From Zophobihabitans entericus (lineage in GTDB: Bacteria > Pseudomonadota > Gammaproteobacteria > Enterobacterales > Orbaceae), in contig NZ_CP050253.1 in NCBI RefSeq assembly GCF_011745665.1, forward strand, positions 1 through 35,417: DNA of 35,417 nucleotides. Direction: 5' to 3'. The notes beneath the pieces are model-generated. The model was not told the origin of the DNA, searched no databases, and saw nothing but the letters and a program-made list of their open reading frames with translations. A program made the position numbers and the translations under genes. Below are positions 1-12,143 of the stretch, piece by piece. Positions within the stretch are counted from its first letter, which is position 1. Every line of letters starts with the position of its first letter.

Positions 1-1383
1 GTGTCAATATCTGTTTGGCAGCAGTGTTTAGCCCAATTACAAGAAGAGCTTCCAACTACTGAATTTAATATGTGGATCCGCCCTCTGCAAGCGGAGCTGG
101 TAGATAATAAATTATATCTTTATGCGCCAAACCGTTTTGTACTTGATTGGGTAAAAAACAAATATATCCCAAAGATCTCTCAGCTTTTACATCTGTTATT
201 TGATACTCAGGCACCATCCCTGCATATTGCAGTGGGTACTAAAGTCATAGCCGTTCAGCCGGAACCGGAACTTGCCCCCAAAAAGAGTACAGGTAACACT
301 GAAACCAAACGTGTTATTCCTTCATGGCAGCAAAAAGAATCTGATCAGGCTGAACATACGTATCATTCAGGAATTAATCCTAAACATACCTTTGTCAGCT
401 TCGTAGAAGGTAAATCTAACCAGCTAGCCGCAGCTGCCGCTAAGCAGGTAGCAGAAAATCCAGGTAAAGCATACAATCCTTTATTTATTTATGGTTCCAC
501 TGGTCTTGGTAAGACTCACCTGCTCCACGCGGTAGGTAATGAGCTGATGAATATTAAAAAGAACGCTAAAGTGGTTTATATGCACTCTGAGCGCTTTGTA
601 CAGGATATGGTAAAAGCCCTGCAAAATAACGCTATTGAAGAGTTTAAACGTTATTATCGTTCAGTCGATGCTCTGCTTATCGATGATATTCAGTTCTTTG
701 CTAATAAAGAGCGCTCGCAGGAAGAGTTCTTCCATACATTTAATGCGCTGCTTGAAGGTAACCAACAAATTATCTTAACCTCCGACCGTTATCCAAAAGA
801 GATCAACGGCGTTGAAGATCGTTTAAAATCACGTTTTGGCTGGGGACTGACAATTGCTATTGAACCACCTGAGCTGGAAACTCGTGTCGCTATTTTAATG
901 AAAAAAGCAGAAGAGAACGGCATCAAATTACAGGAAGAAGTCGCCTTCTTTATTGCTAAGCGCCTTCGTTCTAATGTCCGAGAGCTGGAAGGTGCACTCA
1001 ACCGCGTCATTGCTAATGCTAATTTCACCGGCAAAACCATTACTATCGATTTTGTTAAAGAAGCATTAAAAGATCTCTTGGCATTACAAGAAAAACTCGT
1101 CACAATTGAAAATATTCAGAAAACTGTCGCTGAATATTATAAAATTAAAGTGGCTGATTTATTATCTAAACGCCGCTCACGTTCTGTTGCTCGTCCAAGA
1201 CAGATGGCGATGGCGCTGGCAAAAGAATTAACCAATAAGAGTTTACCGGAAATTGGCGATGCCTTTGGTGGGCGTGATCACACCACTGTCCTGCATGCGT
1301 GTCGTAAAATTGCCGAATTACGTGAAGAAAGCAGTGATATAAAAGAAGATTATTCTAATTTAATCAGAACCTTATCCACCTAA
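1..1383 (+). CDS. dnaA: Chromosomal replication initiator protein DnaA
   Basis: DnaA is the AAA+ ATPase that binds DnaA boxes at the origin, opens the duplex and loads the DnaB helicase. The 460-residue product has the full family layout: an N-terminal helicase-interaction domain (about 1-85), a variable linker (about 86-125), the AAA+ core with Walker A GSTGLGKT at 165-172 and the Walker B stretch LLIDDIQFF near residues 222-230, and a C-terminal DNA-binding domain with the signature [15 protein letters not shown]. The start is GTG, as in many gammaproteobacteria, and lies on the first base of the window, so its promoter and any origin upstream cannot be seen. The stop lies 18 bases before dnaN, consistent with the usual dnaA-dnaN-recF operon. 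Identity is certain. Confidence 0.99.
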   Translation: MSISVWQQCLAQLQEELPTTEFNMWIRPLQAELVDNKLYLYAPNRFVLDWVKNKYIPKISQLLHLLFDTQAPSLHIAVGTKVIAVQPEPELAPKKSTGNTETKRVIPSWQQKESDQAEHTYHSGINPKHTFVSFVEGKSNQLAAAAAKQVAENPGKAYNPLFIYGSTGLGKTHLLHAVGNELMNIKKNAKVVYMHSERFVQDMVKALQNNAIEEFKRYYRSVDALLIDDIQFFANKERSQEEFFHTFNALLEGNQQIILTSDRYPKEINGVEDRLKSRFGWGLTIAIEPPELETRVAILMKKAEENGIKLQEEVAFFIAKRLRSNVRELEGALNRVIANANFTGKTITIDFVKEALKDLLALQEKLVTIENIQKTVAEYYKIKVADLLSKRRSRSVARPRQMAMALAKELTNKSLPEIGDAFGGRDHTTVLHACRKIAELREESSDIKEDYSNLIRTLST

Positions 1384-1401
1384 CTGAATAAGAAATAGAT
1401 T

Positions 1402-2505
1402 ATGAAATTTATTATTGATCGTGAAAAATTACTAAAACCGCTACAACAAGTCAGCGCGCCTTTAAGCAGCCGCCCAACGCTACCTATTTTAGGTAACTTA
1501 TTGTTACAAGTCAGCGATAACACGTTGTCGATGACAGGTACTGATCTCGAGATTGAGATGATCGCACGTCTGCCACTCATTGAGTCTAACGAGCCTGGTT
1601 CGACTACAGTCCCGGCCAGAAAGTTCTTTGATATCTGTCGTAGCTTACCGGGTGATGCCCAAATTTCTATTACGCTGGATGAAACTCGTCTATTGATTCA
1701 ATCCGGTCGTAGTAAGTTTTCACTATCAACACTGCCGGCAGCAGATTTCCCTAATTTAGAAAACTGGCAAAGTGAAGTGGAATTTTATATTCCGCAAAAA
1801 GCACTAAAACACCTGATTGATGCAGTACAGTTTTCCATGGCTAATCAGGATGTTCGCTATTACTTAAACGGTATGTTGTTTGAAACAGAAGGTGACTTAC
1901 TACGTACAGTTGCGACTGACGGGCACCGTTTAGCAGTTTGTTCACTTTCTGTCGGCCAAACTATTCCATCAAATCAGTCAGTGATCATGCCAAGAAAAGG
2001 CGTACTTGAACTGGTAAAACTGCTTGGTGATAATGAAGATCTGATTCATATTCAAATCGGTAGCAACAGCCTGCGTGCAAATCTGACTGATTTTACTTTT
2101 ACTTCTAAACTGATTGATGGTCGCTTCCCTGACTATCGTCGTGTACTGCCGCGTAATCCTGATAAAACTCTGCAGGCATCTTGTGAAACACTAAAAAGTG
2201 CCTTTTCCCGTGCTGCTATCTTATCTAATGAAAAATTCCGTGGTGTACGTTTATATGTGAATAATAATCAGCTAAAAATCACAGCTAATAACCCGGAGCA
2301 GGAAGAAGCAGAAGAGATCGTTGATGTGAATTATTCCGCCACAGAACTTGAGATCGGTTTTAACGTTAACTATATCTTAGACGTATTAAATGTACTGAAG
2401 TGTGAAGAAGTACAACTGCTATTAACTGATTCGACCTCTAGTGTGCAAATTGAAGATGTTAAAGATCAGTCTGCTACTTACGTTATTATGCCAATGCGTT
2501 TATAA
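1402..2505 (+). CDS. dnaN: DNA polymerase III beta sliding clamp
   Basis: DnaN forms the ring-shaped dimer that tethers DNA polymerase III and other polymerases to DNA. The 367-residue product matches the usual length (366 in E. coli) and shows the three repeated clamp domains. Recognisable blocks are the N-terminal LLKPLQQVSAPLSSRPTLPI, the middle DVRYYLNGMLFE and ATDGHRLAV segments, and the conserved C-terminus ending YVIMPMRL, which forms part of the hydrophobic pocket where clamp-binding peptides dock. It follows dnaA by 18 bases and precedes recF, the standard replication operon. The Shine-Dalgarno upstream of the ATG is weak, so translation may be partly coupled to dnaA. Confidence 0.99.
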   Translation: MKFIIDREKLLKPLQQVSAPLSSRPTLPILGNLLLQVSDNTLSMTGTDLEIEMIARLPLIESNEPGSTTVPARKFFDICRSLPGDAQISITLDETRLLIQSGRSKFSLSTLPAADFPNLENWQSEVEFYIPQKALKHLIDAVQFSMANQDVRYYLNGMLFETEGDLLRTVATDGHRLAVCSLSVGQTIPSNQSVIMPRKGVLELVKLLGDNEDLIHIQIGSNSLRANLTDFTFTSKLIDGRFPDYRRVLPRNPDKTLQASCETLKSAFSRAAILSNEKFRGVRLYVNNNQLKITANNPEQEEAEEIVDVNYSATELEIGFNVNYILDVLNVLKCEEVQLLLTDSTSSVQIEDVKDQSATYVIMPMRL

Positions 2506-2521
2506 GACATCTACCTGCAAA

Positions 2522-2542
2522 CTTGCCCGGCTAACGGGCAAG
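2522..2542 (+). promoter_or_regulatory. Perfect GC-rich hairpin between dnaN and recF
   Basis: A perfect 8-bp stem, CTTGCCCG (2522-2529) with CGGGCAAG (2535-2542), encloses a 5-base loop. It ends 17 bases before the recF ATG at 2560. No run of T follows, so it does not look like a full intrinsic terminator. It could stabilise the upstream mRNA end, cause pausing, or limit recF translation. Function is inference. Confidence 0.6.
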
Positions 2543-2559
2543 TGATTACCGAGCACATC

Positions 2560-3633
2560 ATGGCGATTTCCCGAATACTGATTCATCACTTCCGTAATAT
2601 TACTCAAGCTGATTTACAGTTATCACCTCATTTCAATTTTTTAGTTGGCGATAATGGCAGCGGTAAAACCAGCCTGCTGGAAGCCGTCTATATGCTTGGC
2701 CACGGGCGTGCCTTCCGCCATCAGCAATCCAATCGGGTGATTCAATATGAACAACCTGAACTGGTTCTGCACGGTAAAATTTTATTACAAGATCAGCAAC
2801 ATACTATCGGCTTGTCAAAGTCACGCAGCGGTGAGAATAAAGTCAAAATTGATGGTGATGAAGGATTTAAAATTGCTGAGCTGGCACAATTACTACCCAT
2901 TCAACTCATTACACCAGAAGGTTTTGACCTGCTTAATGGTGGGCCTAAATACCGCCGTTCTTTTTTAGACTGGGGCTGCTTTCATCATCACCCGGCTTTC
3001 TTTAGTCTCTGGAATAATCTGCGTCGTTTAATGAAACAGCGCAATGCTGCACTCAGACAAGTCAGTCGTTATGATCAAATTAAACACTGGGATAAAGAAC
3101 TTATTCCTATTGCTGAACAAGTCAGTCAAATTCGGGCTGAATATGCAGAGCAAATCGTTCCGGAAATCATAAAAACTAGCGCCAGTTTTCTGCCGGAGTA
3201 TCAACTTGAATGTCAGTTTTATCAGGGCTGGGACAGACAAACATCTTATGCCGAGATTTTGGCTCACCAGTTTGAGCGGGATCGCCAACTTACTTATACC
3301 TCACTGGGTCCGCATAAAGCCGATCTGCGTCTGCGTGTTAACCATATTCCGGTAGAAGATCTCTTCTCCCGCGGGCAATTAAAGCTACTTATGTGTGCTT
3401 TACGTCTGGCTCAGGGTGAATACTATACTACTCAGTCAAAACAAGCCTGTATTTACCTGATCGATGACTTTGCTTCAGAGCTTGATCAGGATAAAAGACA
3501 GCTGCTTGCCAACCGCCTTAAAGCGACTCAGGCACAAGTATTTATCAGTGCTGTCAGTCAGGACCAAATAACCCATATGATCGATGAAAAGGACAAGATT
3601 TTTTACGTAAGATCTGGTATAATTTCCAATTAG
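2560..3633 (+). CDS. recF: DNA replication and repair protein RecF
   Basis: RecF is an SMC-like ATPase that acts with RecO and RecR to load RecA at single-strand gaps. Starting at the ATG at 2560 gives [14 protein letters not shown] and a product of 357 residues, exactly the E. coli length. The in-frame GTG at 2542 would add six non-conserved residues and sits at the 3' edge of a hairpin, so it was not chosen. Walker A is GDNGSGKTS (about residues 31-39); the Walker B/signature region lies near [15 protein letters not shown] close to the C-terminus. The ribosome-binding site before 2560 is poor, in line with the low RecF levels known in relatives. The gyrB promoter overlaps the 3' end. Confidence 0.97.
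   Translation: MAISRILIHHFRNITQADLQLSPHFNFLVGDNGSGKTSLLEAVYMLGHGRAFRHQQSNRVIQYEQPELVLHGKILLQDQQHTIGLSKSRSGENKVKIDGDEGFKIAELAQLLPIQLITPEGFDLLNGGPKYRRSFLDWGCFHHHPAFFSLWNNLRRLMKQRNAALRQVSRYDQIKHWDKELIPIAEQVSQIRAEYAEQIVPEIIKTSASFLPEYQLECQFYQGWDRQTSYAEILAHQFERDRQLTYTSLGPHKADLRLRVNHIPVEDLFSRGQLKLLMCALRLAQGEYYTTQSKQACIYLIDDFASELDQDKRQLLANRLKATQAQVFISAVSQDQITHMIDEKDKIFYVRSGIISN
3615..3623 (+). promoter_or_regulatory. Extended -10 promoter for gyrB
   Basis: TGGTATAAT at 3615-3623 is a TGnTATAAT extended -10 element with a perfect TATAAT hexamer, inside the last codons of recF and about 40 bases upstream of the gyrB ATG. There is no good -35 at the expected distance, which extended -10 promoters tolerate. 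It would give gyrB expression independent of the dnaA operon, as expected for supercoiling-controlled gyrase. Confidence 0.65.
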
Positions 3634-3663
3634 TTTGCAGAAGAATGACTAAGTGAGAAATAA

Positions 3664-6075
<2,412 letters not shown>

Positions 6076-6088
6076 GGCTTGTTCGCTG

Positions 6089-6117
6089 AAAAAAGCTGCT
6101 TTTATGCAGCTTTTTTT
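6089..6117 (+). terminator. Intrinsic terminator of gyrB
   Basis: AAAAAAGCTGC (6089-6099) pairs with GCAGCTTTTTT (6106 onward) around a 6-base loop, and the right arm runs into seven T. It starts 14 bases after the gyrB stop. It separates the replication block from ubiI. Confidence 0.9.
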
Positions 6118-6182
6118 ATATTAATTATTTACTCATAAGCTGATAAGATAAGCGTCTGGCGAATATAACAGGTTAATGTACG

Positions 6183-7361
6183 GTGACAAATTTTGATGTA
6201 ATTATTGTTGGTGCAGGAATGGTCGGCTTAGCGACAGCACAGGCCCTCCGTGATAGTCACCTGCGTATTGCTATCATCGATCCAAGCTCATCACTTCATG
6301 ATGACTTACCACCTGAGCCCACTCTACGGGCTTCTGCTATCAATGCTGCCAGTCAGCGATATTTTAATGAACTTGGTATCTGGAATAAATTAATTCAAAG
6401 TGGCAGAGTACTTAGTTTCGATTCAATTAAAGTTTGGGAAACTACTGGTTTTGCCAAGCTGAGTGCGAAAAGTCAGGATTATCAATATCCTAATTTGGGT
6501 TATATCATTGAAAATAAACTAATTCAAAATAGTTTATATGAAAGTGTCATAGAAAATCCAAATTGCCAGCTACTTCCCTATCGTGTTAAACATATTCAAA
6601 CGGATAATGAACTAAGCCAGGTAGAGCTGGATAATGGCGATAAATTATCAGCCAGACTAATTATTGCCGCAGACGGAGCTCACTCTCCGATCAGAACAGC
6701 GCTGCAGATTCCAGTGGTGCAAAGGCCTTATCGTCATCATGCGATCATTGCTACAATAGAAACAGAGTTACCACATCAAAACTGTGCCAGACAGATCTTC
6801 TATCCGGAAGGAATTATTGCTTTTTTACCTTTATGGCAACCTAATAAGCATTGTTTAGTCTGGTCGGTCAAACCCGAAGAAGCAGAAAGATTGTCAGTCT
6901 TATCACCATTACAGTTTGAACAAACACTTTCAGATTCGACCGGACTGACACTTGGACATTGCCACTTATTGAGCCCATTAGCCACCTTCCCTTTAACCGC
7001 CAGATATGCACGTCAGTTTGTTAAACATCGTCTCGCTTTAATTGGTGATGCAGCACATACTATCCATCCACTTGCTGGTCAGGGTGTGAATTTAGGATTA
7101 CAAGATTCCCGTTTACTGGCAAAAACAATTAAACGTCTTCAGTCAAGCCATCTGGATATTGGACTGGTACCGAATTTACATCAGTTTGAGTCTGCACGTA
7201 AAAAAGATGCCATTATCATGCTGGCTGCTATGCAAAGCATTCAGGATATGTTCAATGGTAATGCACTCTGGAAGAAAACTATTCGCGGAGCGGGAATGAA
7301 CCTGATTAACCATTTTCCGCTAGTGAAGAAAACATTAATTAAACAGGCGATGGGATTATAA
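6183..7361 (+). CDS. ubiI: Ubiquinone C5-hydroxylase UbiI (FAD monooxygenase)
   Basis: A class A flavoprotein monooxygenase of the UbiH/UbiF/UbiI family, catalysing an aromatic-ring hydroxylation in ubiquinone synthesis. The N-terminal FAD-binding Rossmann motif is VGAGMVGLATAQAL and the second FAD motif is GDAAHTIHPLAGQGVNLG. I call it UbiI rather than UbiF or UbiH because several stretches follow E. coli UbiI (VisC) more closely: ASAINAAS, the PHQNCARQIFYPEGIIAFLP region, and the end VKKTLIKQAMGL. The length, 392, is close to the family norm of about 400. The start is GTG at 6183. It stands alone, without the pepP-ubiH neighbours seen in E. coli. Confidence in the family is very high, in the exact paralogue good. 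Confidence 0.9.
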   Translation: MTNFDVIIVGAGMVGLATAQALRDSHLRIAIIDPSSSLHDDLPPEPTLRASAINAASQRYFNELGIWNKLIQSGRVLSFDSIKVWETTGFAKLSAKSQDYQYPNLGYIIENKLIQNSLYESVIENPNCQLLPYRVKHIQTDNELSQVELDNGDKLSARLIIAADGAHSPIRTALQIPVVQRPYRHHAIIATIETELPHQNCARQIFYPEGIIAFLPLWQPNKHCLVWSVKPEEAERLSVLSPLQFEQTLSDSTGLTLGHCHLLSPLATFPLTARYARQFVKHRLALIGDAAHTIHPLAGQGVNLGLQDSRLLAKTIKRLQSSHLDIGLVPNLHQFESARKKDAIIMLAAMQSIQDMFNGNALWKKTIRGAGMNLINHFPLVKKTLIKQAMGL

Positions 7362-7397
7362 CTTTCACTCTATTTAAGTCAGTCGCTAAGGAAGATT

Positions 7398-8519
7398 ATG
7401 ACACAAAGTTCACTCTATATCGGTCTTATGTCTGGCACCAGCTTAGATGGCATAGACATCGCACTCATTGAATTTGATGACCATCATCTAATAAAACTTA
7501 TCGCTGCCGATTGTTTTCCGATGCCTTTTGAACTGCGCGAGCAATTACTGGCAATCTGTACCAGTAAACAAACTACGTTACAACAACTGGGTGAGACAGA
7601 TGCTCAGCTTGGCCATATTTATGCGAATACAGTTAATACTTTATTAGAAAAACATCAGATTGATAGACAGACAATTGGCGCTATCGGCTGCCATGGCCAG
7701 ACTATTTACCATTCACCAAGTGGAAAATACCCTTTCACTATGCAAATTGGTGATGCCAATATTATTGCAGCTAAAACAGGAATTACTACTATTGCTGACT
7801 TTCGTCGTAAAGACATGGCATTTGGTGGTCAGGGCGCTCCGCTTGTGCCGGCTTTCCATCAAGAGTTATTTGCCAGCCCCACTAAAAATATTGTGGTACT
7901 CAATATTGGTGGTATTTCTAACTTTACAATTCTCTTTCCAAATCAAATGGTTACTGGTTACGACACGGGGCCTGGGAACTTATTACTGGATTCATGGACT
8001 CAGCAACATCTGCATAAACCTTATGATCAGGATGCCATGTGGGCAAAAAGTGGCAAAGTAAATCAGGAACTTCTAAAGCATCTGCTAGACGAAAAATACT
8101 TTCATCAGCCGGCTCCAAAAAGTACCGGTCGTGAACTGTTTAATTTATCCTGGCTGAACCGTAAATTAATGCCATTTAAGCTGTCACCACAAGATATTCA
8201 GGCAACTCTGGTTGATTTTACGGTAATAAGTGTGACCCATGAGCTGGAAAAACTCAGCTTTGATCAGTCCCTTCCCTGCGAACTGTTAGTTTGTGGTGGT
8301 GGTGCTAAAAACCCACTGATCATGCAACGGTTTAAAGAACAACTCCCTGACTGGACAGTGGCCTCTACTACAGAAAGAGGAGTTGATGTAGATTATGTAG
8401 AAGCAATGGCGTTTGCTTGGCTGGCATATCAAAGGCTACATAATTTACCGGGCAATATTCCTGCAGTGACAGGGGCAAGTAAATCTGTTAGTTTAGGCGT
8501 AATTTACCCGGCTGGTTAA
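7398..8519 (+). CDS. anmK: Anhydro-N-acetylmuramic acid kinase AnmK
   Basis: AnmK opens and phosphorylates 1,6-anhydro-MurNAc released by lytic transglycosylases, giving MurNAc-6-phosphate in the cytoplasm. The 373-residue product begins with the phosphate-binding [14 protein letters not shown] and contains [31 protein letters not shown] and the second nucleotide loop [11 protein letters not shown], all family hallmarks of this ASKHA-fold kinase. A good AAGGAAG ribosome site precedes the ATG. The next gene, murQ, uses its product, and the 48-base gap suggests one transcript. Confidence 0.97.
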   Translation: MTQSSLYIGLMSGTSLDGIDIALIEFDDHHLIKLIAADCFPMPFELREQLLAICTSKQTTLQQLGETDAQLGHIYANTVNTLLEKHQIDRQTIGAIGCHGQTIYHSPSGKYPFTMQIGDANIIAAKTGITTIADFRRKDMAFGGQGAPLVPAFHQELFASPTKNIVVLNIGGISNFTILFPNQMVTGYDTGPGNLLLDSWTQQHLHKPYDQDAMWAKSGKVNQELLKHLLDEKYFHQPAPKSTGRELFNLSWLNRKLMPFKLSPQDIQATLVDFTVISVTHELEKLSFDQSLPCELLVCGGGAKNPLIMQRFKEQLPDWTVASTTERGVDVDYVEAMAFAWLAYQRLHNLPGNIPAVTGASKSVSLGVIYPAG

Positions 8520-8543
8520 AGCTCTATTTAGGAACTTATTTAA

Positions 8544-9494
<951 letters not shown>

Positions 9495-9505
9495 TTTTTA
9501 TCAAA

Positions 9506-9528
9506 AAAACCGCAATAATTGCGGTTTT
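9506..9528 (+). terminator. Terminator between murQ and the entericidin gene (bidirectional)
   Basis: Perfect 10-bp stem AAAACCGCAA (9506-9515) and TTGCGGTTTT (9519-9528) with a 3-base loop. A tracts on the left and T tracts on the right mean it can stop both murQ (plus) and the small lipoprotein gene ending at 9557 (minus). Confidence 0.85.
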
Positions 9529-9556
9529 ATAATTTTAAACTGACAGAACAATGTCA

Positions 9557-9682
9557 CTAGCTTGCTGCTTGTTCCAGTTTCTCACCACCGGCTTGAATAT
9601 CTTGCCCAACACCTTTTACGGTATTACATGCAGTGAGTGATAGACTTAATATACATAACATAACAGCGATCCATTTCTTCAT
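9557..9682 (-). CDS. Entericidin A/B family lipoprotein (41 aa)
   Basis: A short gene encoding MKKWIAVMLCILSLSLTAC followed by NTVKGVGQDIQAGGEKLEQ and AAS. The first 18 residues are a lipoprotein signal with lipobox LTAC; Cys19 would be lipidated. The mature part NTVKGVGQDI...G..LE.AAS follows the entericidin pattern (compare CNTARGFGEDIKHLG in E. coli EcnA). Entericidins are small membrane lipoproteins described as an antidote/toxin pair; only one copy is present here, so which role it has, if either, is unknown. The AAGGAGATAAT ribosome site before the ATG is near ideal. It shares the murQ terminator. Confidence 0.9.
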   Translation of the reverse strand: MKKWIAVMLCILSLSLTACNTVKGVGQDIQAGGEKLEQAAS

Positions 9683-9753
9683 ATTATCTCCTTGAATATA
9701 TTAAAATTTTATCAAAAGAATAAGAACTATAACATCTATTCTCTATGTGAGTG

Positions 9754-10266
9754 TTACAACTTTAAAGAAACTCTCCCCATTTTGTCCTTCAATCCGTTAG
9801 GGATAAGTTCATAAGCCATCACATATTGAGTTGGAAGACCTTCCATATTATCGATGCCAAACTCAATACTAGCCCGGAAACCAAAGCGATGATAATAATT
9901 AGGGTCACCTACAACAATTACATTGGTATGCCCCATTTCTTTGGCTCGTTCAAAACTCTTTTCGATTAGTTCTGTCCCCAGTTTCTGATTTTGAAAATCA
10001 GTTGATATCGCAACAGGCGCAAGTAATAAAGATTCAAATTTCTGGGTTTTACCCTGAATAAAGAATTTGGTCAGCATAACATAACCAATAATCTTTCTTT
10101 CCCGCTCAATCACCAGTGCTAACTCAGGAATATATTTGTTACTTTTACGTAATTTGTTTACAATTTCTTGCTCAGTGCCATCTTTTACCGGCGCACTGGC
10201 AAACGAGTTCTTAACTAAATCATAAATTTGATCAAAATCTTTTTCTTGTTCAGAGCGAATTAACAT
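9754..10266 (-). CDS. GNAT family N-acetyltransferase (YhbS-like)
   Basis: A 170-residue single-domain acetyltransferase of the GCN5-related fold. It starts with the strand/helix LIRSEQEKDFDQIYDLV and has the central SLLLAPVAISTDFQNQKLGTELIEKSF, which is the acetyl-CoA pyrophosphate-binding loop (motif A). The later GDPNYYHRFGFR matches the YhbS-type subgroup, which is about this length. The loop is slightly unusual: where QxxGxG/A is typical, the sequence reads QNQKLGT. The substrate cannot be deduced. AGGAAATTAAT before the ATG supports the start. It lies 63 bases downstream of the ABM gene on the same strand and may share its transcript. Confidence 0.85.
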   Translation of the reverse strand: MLIRSEQEKDFDQIYDLVKNSFASAPVKDGTEQEIVNKLRKSNKYIPELALVIERERKIIGYVMLTKFFIQGKTQKFESLLLAPVAISTDFQNQKLGTELIEKSFERAKEMGHTNVIVVGDPNYYHRFGFRASIEFGIDNMEGLPTQYVMAYELIPNGLKDKMGRVSLKL

Positions 10267-10329
10267 ATTAATTTCCTATAATCATGATGCAAATTAGACA
10301 TCACTTTTAAACACTAATTGTTAATAAAA

Positions 10330-10677
10330 TTAGTGTTTGTGATAGGATTTACTGTCTGTTGGCGCTTCCATTCTACGTTCTAAACCATAATCTCGTATAA
10401 CCTGGGCGATACGTAATGTATAACCCGAAAAAATATGCTCTCGCCCAGCTTTTTGCGCTAGTCGGTGCTCCAGCGTATTACGCCAATTTACCACGGCCTC
10501 TTCATCACGCCAGAAAGAGAGAGATAATAATTTAGATGCATTAGATAAACTCTGAAAACGTTCTACAGAAATAAACCCATCCATTTTATCCAGCATTGGA
10601 CGCAGCTGCGCCGCAATATCCAGATACTCACTATTTTTGCCTTCATGTATCTCTACTTCAAAAATAACTGCGATCAT
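10330..10677 (-). CDS. Antibiotic biosynthesis monooxygenase (ABM) domain protein
   Basis: A 115-residue protein with one ABM (dimeric alpha-beta barrel) domain covering roughly residues 1-90: MIAVIFEVEIHEGKNSEYLD, a helix with LRPMLDKMDGFISVERF, then LSLSFWRDEEAVVNWR and the histidine-containing EHRLAQKAGREHIF. This arrangement is typical of small stress-related or quinone-linked oxygenases and many uncharacterised proteins. The C-terminal 25 residues (VIRDYGLERRMEAPTDS onward) are an extension often seen in this subgroup. No cofactor motif is visible, as is normal for the fold, and the substrate is unknown. Expressed with the GNAT gene downstream is plausible. Confidence 0.8.
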   Translation of the reverse strand: MIAVIFEVEIHEGKNSEYLDIAAQLRPMLDKMDGFISVERFQSLSNASKLLSLSFWRDEEAVVNWRNTLEHRLAQKAGREHIFSGYTLRIAQVIRDYGLERRMEAPTDSKSYHKH

Positions 10678-10810
10678 CCCTACGTTCCCTTTCTTTAATG
10701 TAGATTAGAGAGATAAACTAAACTCATTAATCGTTATTATATAACCATATTAGTTATGTACTTTAAAGAATACAAATACTTTCTATTTTTATGCGCTAAA
10801 GCAGTGAAAA

Positions 10811-10834
10811 AAATAGCGGCTAATGCCGCTATTT
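10811..10834 (-). terminator. Intrinsic terminator of the tagatose-bisphosphate aldolase gene
   Basis: AAATAGCGGC (10811-10820) and GCCGCTATTT (10825-10834) form a 10-bp stem with a 4-base loop. On the minus strand it continues into seven T, 14 bases after the aldolase stop at 10848. Confidence 0.88.
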
Positions 10835-10847
10835 AAAAGAGAAATTA

Positions 10848-11882
10848 TTAAAGGTTGGAATCAAACACTTCAATATTCTGCAAGCCACCGTAGGTATCAT
10901 ACCAAGGGGTAGCAAACTCTTTTAGAATCTGATTTAGCGTTTCTACGTTTTCACGACCAACAGTATCCAGCCATTTACGTAGCCCATCACGACCACCCTT
11001 AGCATAAGCATCAACACCTTCAAACCAGGTTGCACGTCCGCCTAAGATACCGCTGTATTTAGCTCCGTGTTCACCAGCAAAACGCAGTTCCTGATGGAAT
11101 ACTTTGGTTGGTACACCCGCACTTAAATAGATAAATGGACGAGTTGCAATATCACTGGCTTGTTTAAAGTATTGTGCAGCTTCTTTTTGCGAGTACACCG
11201 CAACTTTACCTTCATTAAAACCATCAACATAGTTGAACAGAACCGGTACTTCCACTTTTAAAATATCGATATGATATTGTGGCTTGGTGAATTCCCTGAT
11301 TGTTTCAATCACTTTTCTTGGTTTGATTTTGGCAAACTCAGGACTTTTATCGTCAGTAATATCATTATCATAAACAATAGGTTCAACAAATACCGGAATA
11401 TCCGCTGCACGCGCCTCTTCCCCTAAACGTTCAAGAAAAGCATGTTTTTTATCCTGAACTTCTTTTGGATCATCCGGGTTGTAATAAACCAGCACTTTTG
11501 CAGCATCTGCACCTTTCTTAATTAAGCGCTGCAAAGACTCTTCCGCCAGAAGTTCAGGTAAACGACCTGGAGTATTCACGTCATAACCGGTTTTTTCATA
11601 AGAGAGGATTAAACCTGCATTAGCGTTTTTCTTCGCCATACCTTTAAAGCCGAGTTCTTCGTCCAGCAAGATCGCACTGACATATTTGGTCAGTTCTTCA
11701 GAGACTAGCTCTTTAAACTCATAAGCCATTTCAATATTATACTTATCTTCGCCAACAGAAGCTTTTAGCATTTTGACCATCGAACCACGCTGGTCGATCG
11801 CCAGTGCAGCAATTACACCATCCTGATTAGATAATTGTTGCATACGATTAAATTTACCACGAGAAATTCTGGTTTTACTCAT
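10848..11882 (-). CDS. lacD: Class I tagatose-1,6-bisphosphate aldolase (LacD family)
   Basis: The 344-residue product follows the LacD family, which cleaves tagatose-1,6-bisphosphate (and related ketose bisphosphates) to glyceraldehyde-3-phosphate and dihydroxyacetone phosphate. Characteristic blocks are GVIAALAIDQRGSM near the N-terminus, SAILLDEELG, VFVEPIVYD, and DILKVEVPV with Lys209 as the expected Schiff-base lysine; SAGVPTKVFHQEL and SGILGGRATW line the phosphate site. It is slightly longer than the 325-330 residues usual for streptococcal and staphylococcal LacD. None of lacA, lacB, lacC or a galactose PTS is nearby, so its physiological substrate here is uncertain; it could serve another ketose bisphosphate. 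A strong GGAGGGATC ribosome site precedes the ATG. Confidence 0.88.
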   Translation of the reverse strand: MSKTRISRGKFNRMQQLSNQDGVIAALAIDQRGSMVKMLKASVGEDKYNIEMAYEFKELVSEELTKYVSAILLDEELGFKGMAKKNANAGLILSYEKTGYDVNTPGRLPELLAEESLQRLIKKGADAAKVLVYYNPDDPKEVQDKKHAFLERLGEEARAADIPVFVEPIVYDNDITDDKSPEFAKIKPRKVIETIREFTKPQYHIDILKVEVPVLFNYVDGFNEGKVAVYSQKEAAQYFKQASDIATRPFIYLSAGVPTKVFHQELRFAGEHGAKYSGILGGRATWFEGVDAYAKGGRDGLRKWLDTVGRENVETLNQILKEFATPWYDTYGGLQNIEVFDSNL

Positions 11883-12072
11883 AAATAGATCCCTCCTTTA
11901 TGTTTGGATAACTTTTATTGTATGCCTGTCAAAAGAGAACTACAACTTACTAGTGAGATAAATAATGATTTTCATTCAAGAATAGCACTAATCATTAACC
12001 CCTAAATTTTGTGAGGAAATCCATAATATTTAGCATAAAAAGGGCAATTAACGAAAATTTGTCGGGTTAACT

Positions 12073-12101
12073 TTGAATTATATTCATTTCTATTGCATAA
12101 T
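12073..12101 (+). promoter_or_regulatory. argR promoter with overlapping ARG-box-like operator
   Basis: A -35 TTGAAT (12073-12078) and -10 CATAAT (12096-12101) are 17 bases apart, upstream of argR. The 13-bp perfect palindrome TGAATTATATTCA (12074-12086) overlies the -35. The E. coli ARG-box core is TGAAT-4 bases-ATTCA; this one has 3 bases between the half sites, so binding is likely but not assured. Its position would let ArgR repress its own gene. Confidence 0.55.
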
Positions 12102-12143
12102 TATTGCGGTTTCTATCGTTTGAACTTTAAAGGTGAATACAGT

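Noticed and set aside
1372..1380. TTATCCACC, a DnaA-box-like 9-mer at the end of dnaA, and TGTGGATAA at 19912-19920 inside nudC
   Set aside because: Isolated single matches inside coding sequence; an origin needs a cluster plus an A+T-rich unwinding region, and none was seen.
2542..2559. GTG start at 2542 for recF
   Set aside because: It adds six residues without family support, overlaps the hairpin, and the ATG at 2560 gives exactly the usual 357 residues.
12093..12143. Upstream in-frame start for argR at 12093
   Set aside because: It would lie in the promoter region and add 17 residues not found in ArgR; 12144 has a good ribosome site and gives the standard 156 residues.
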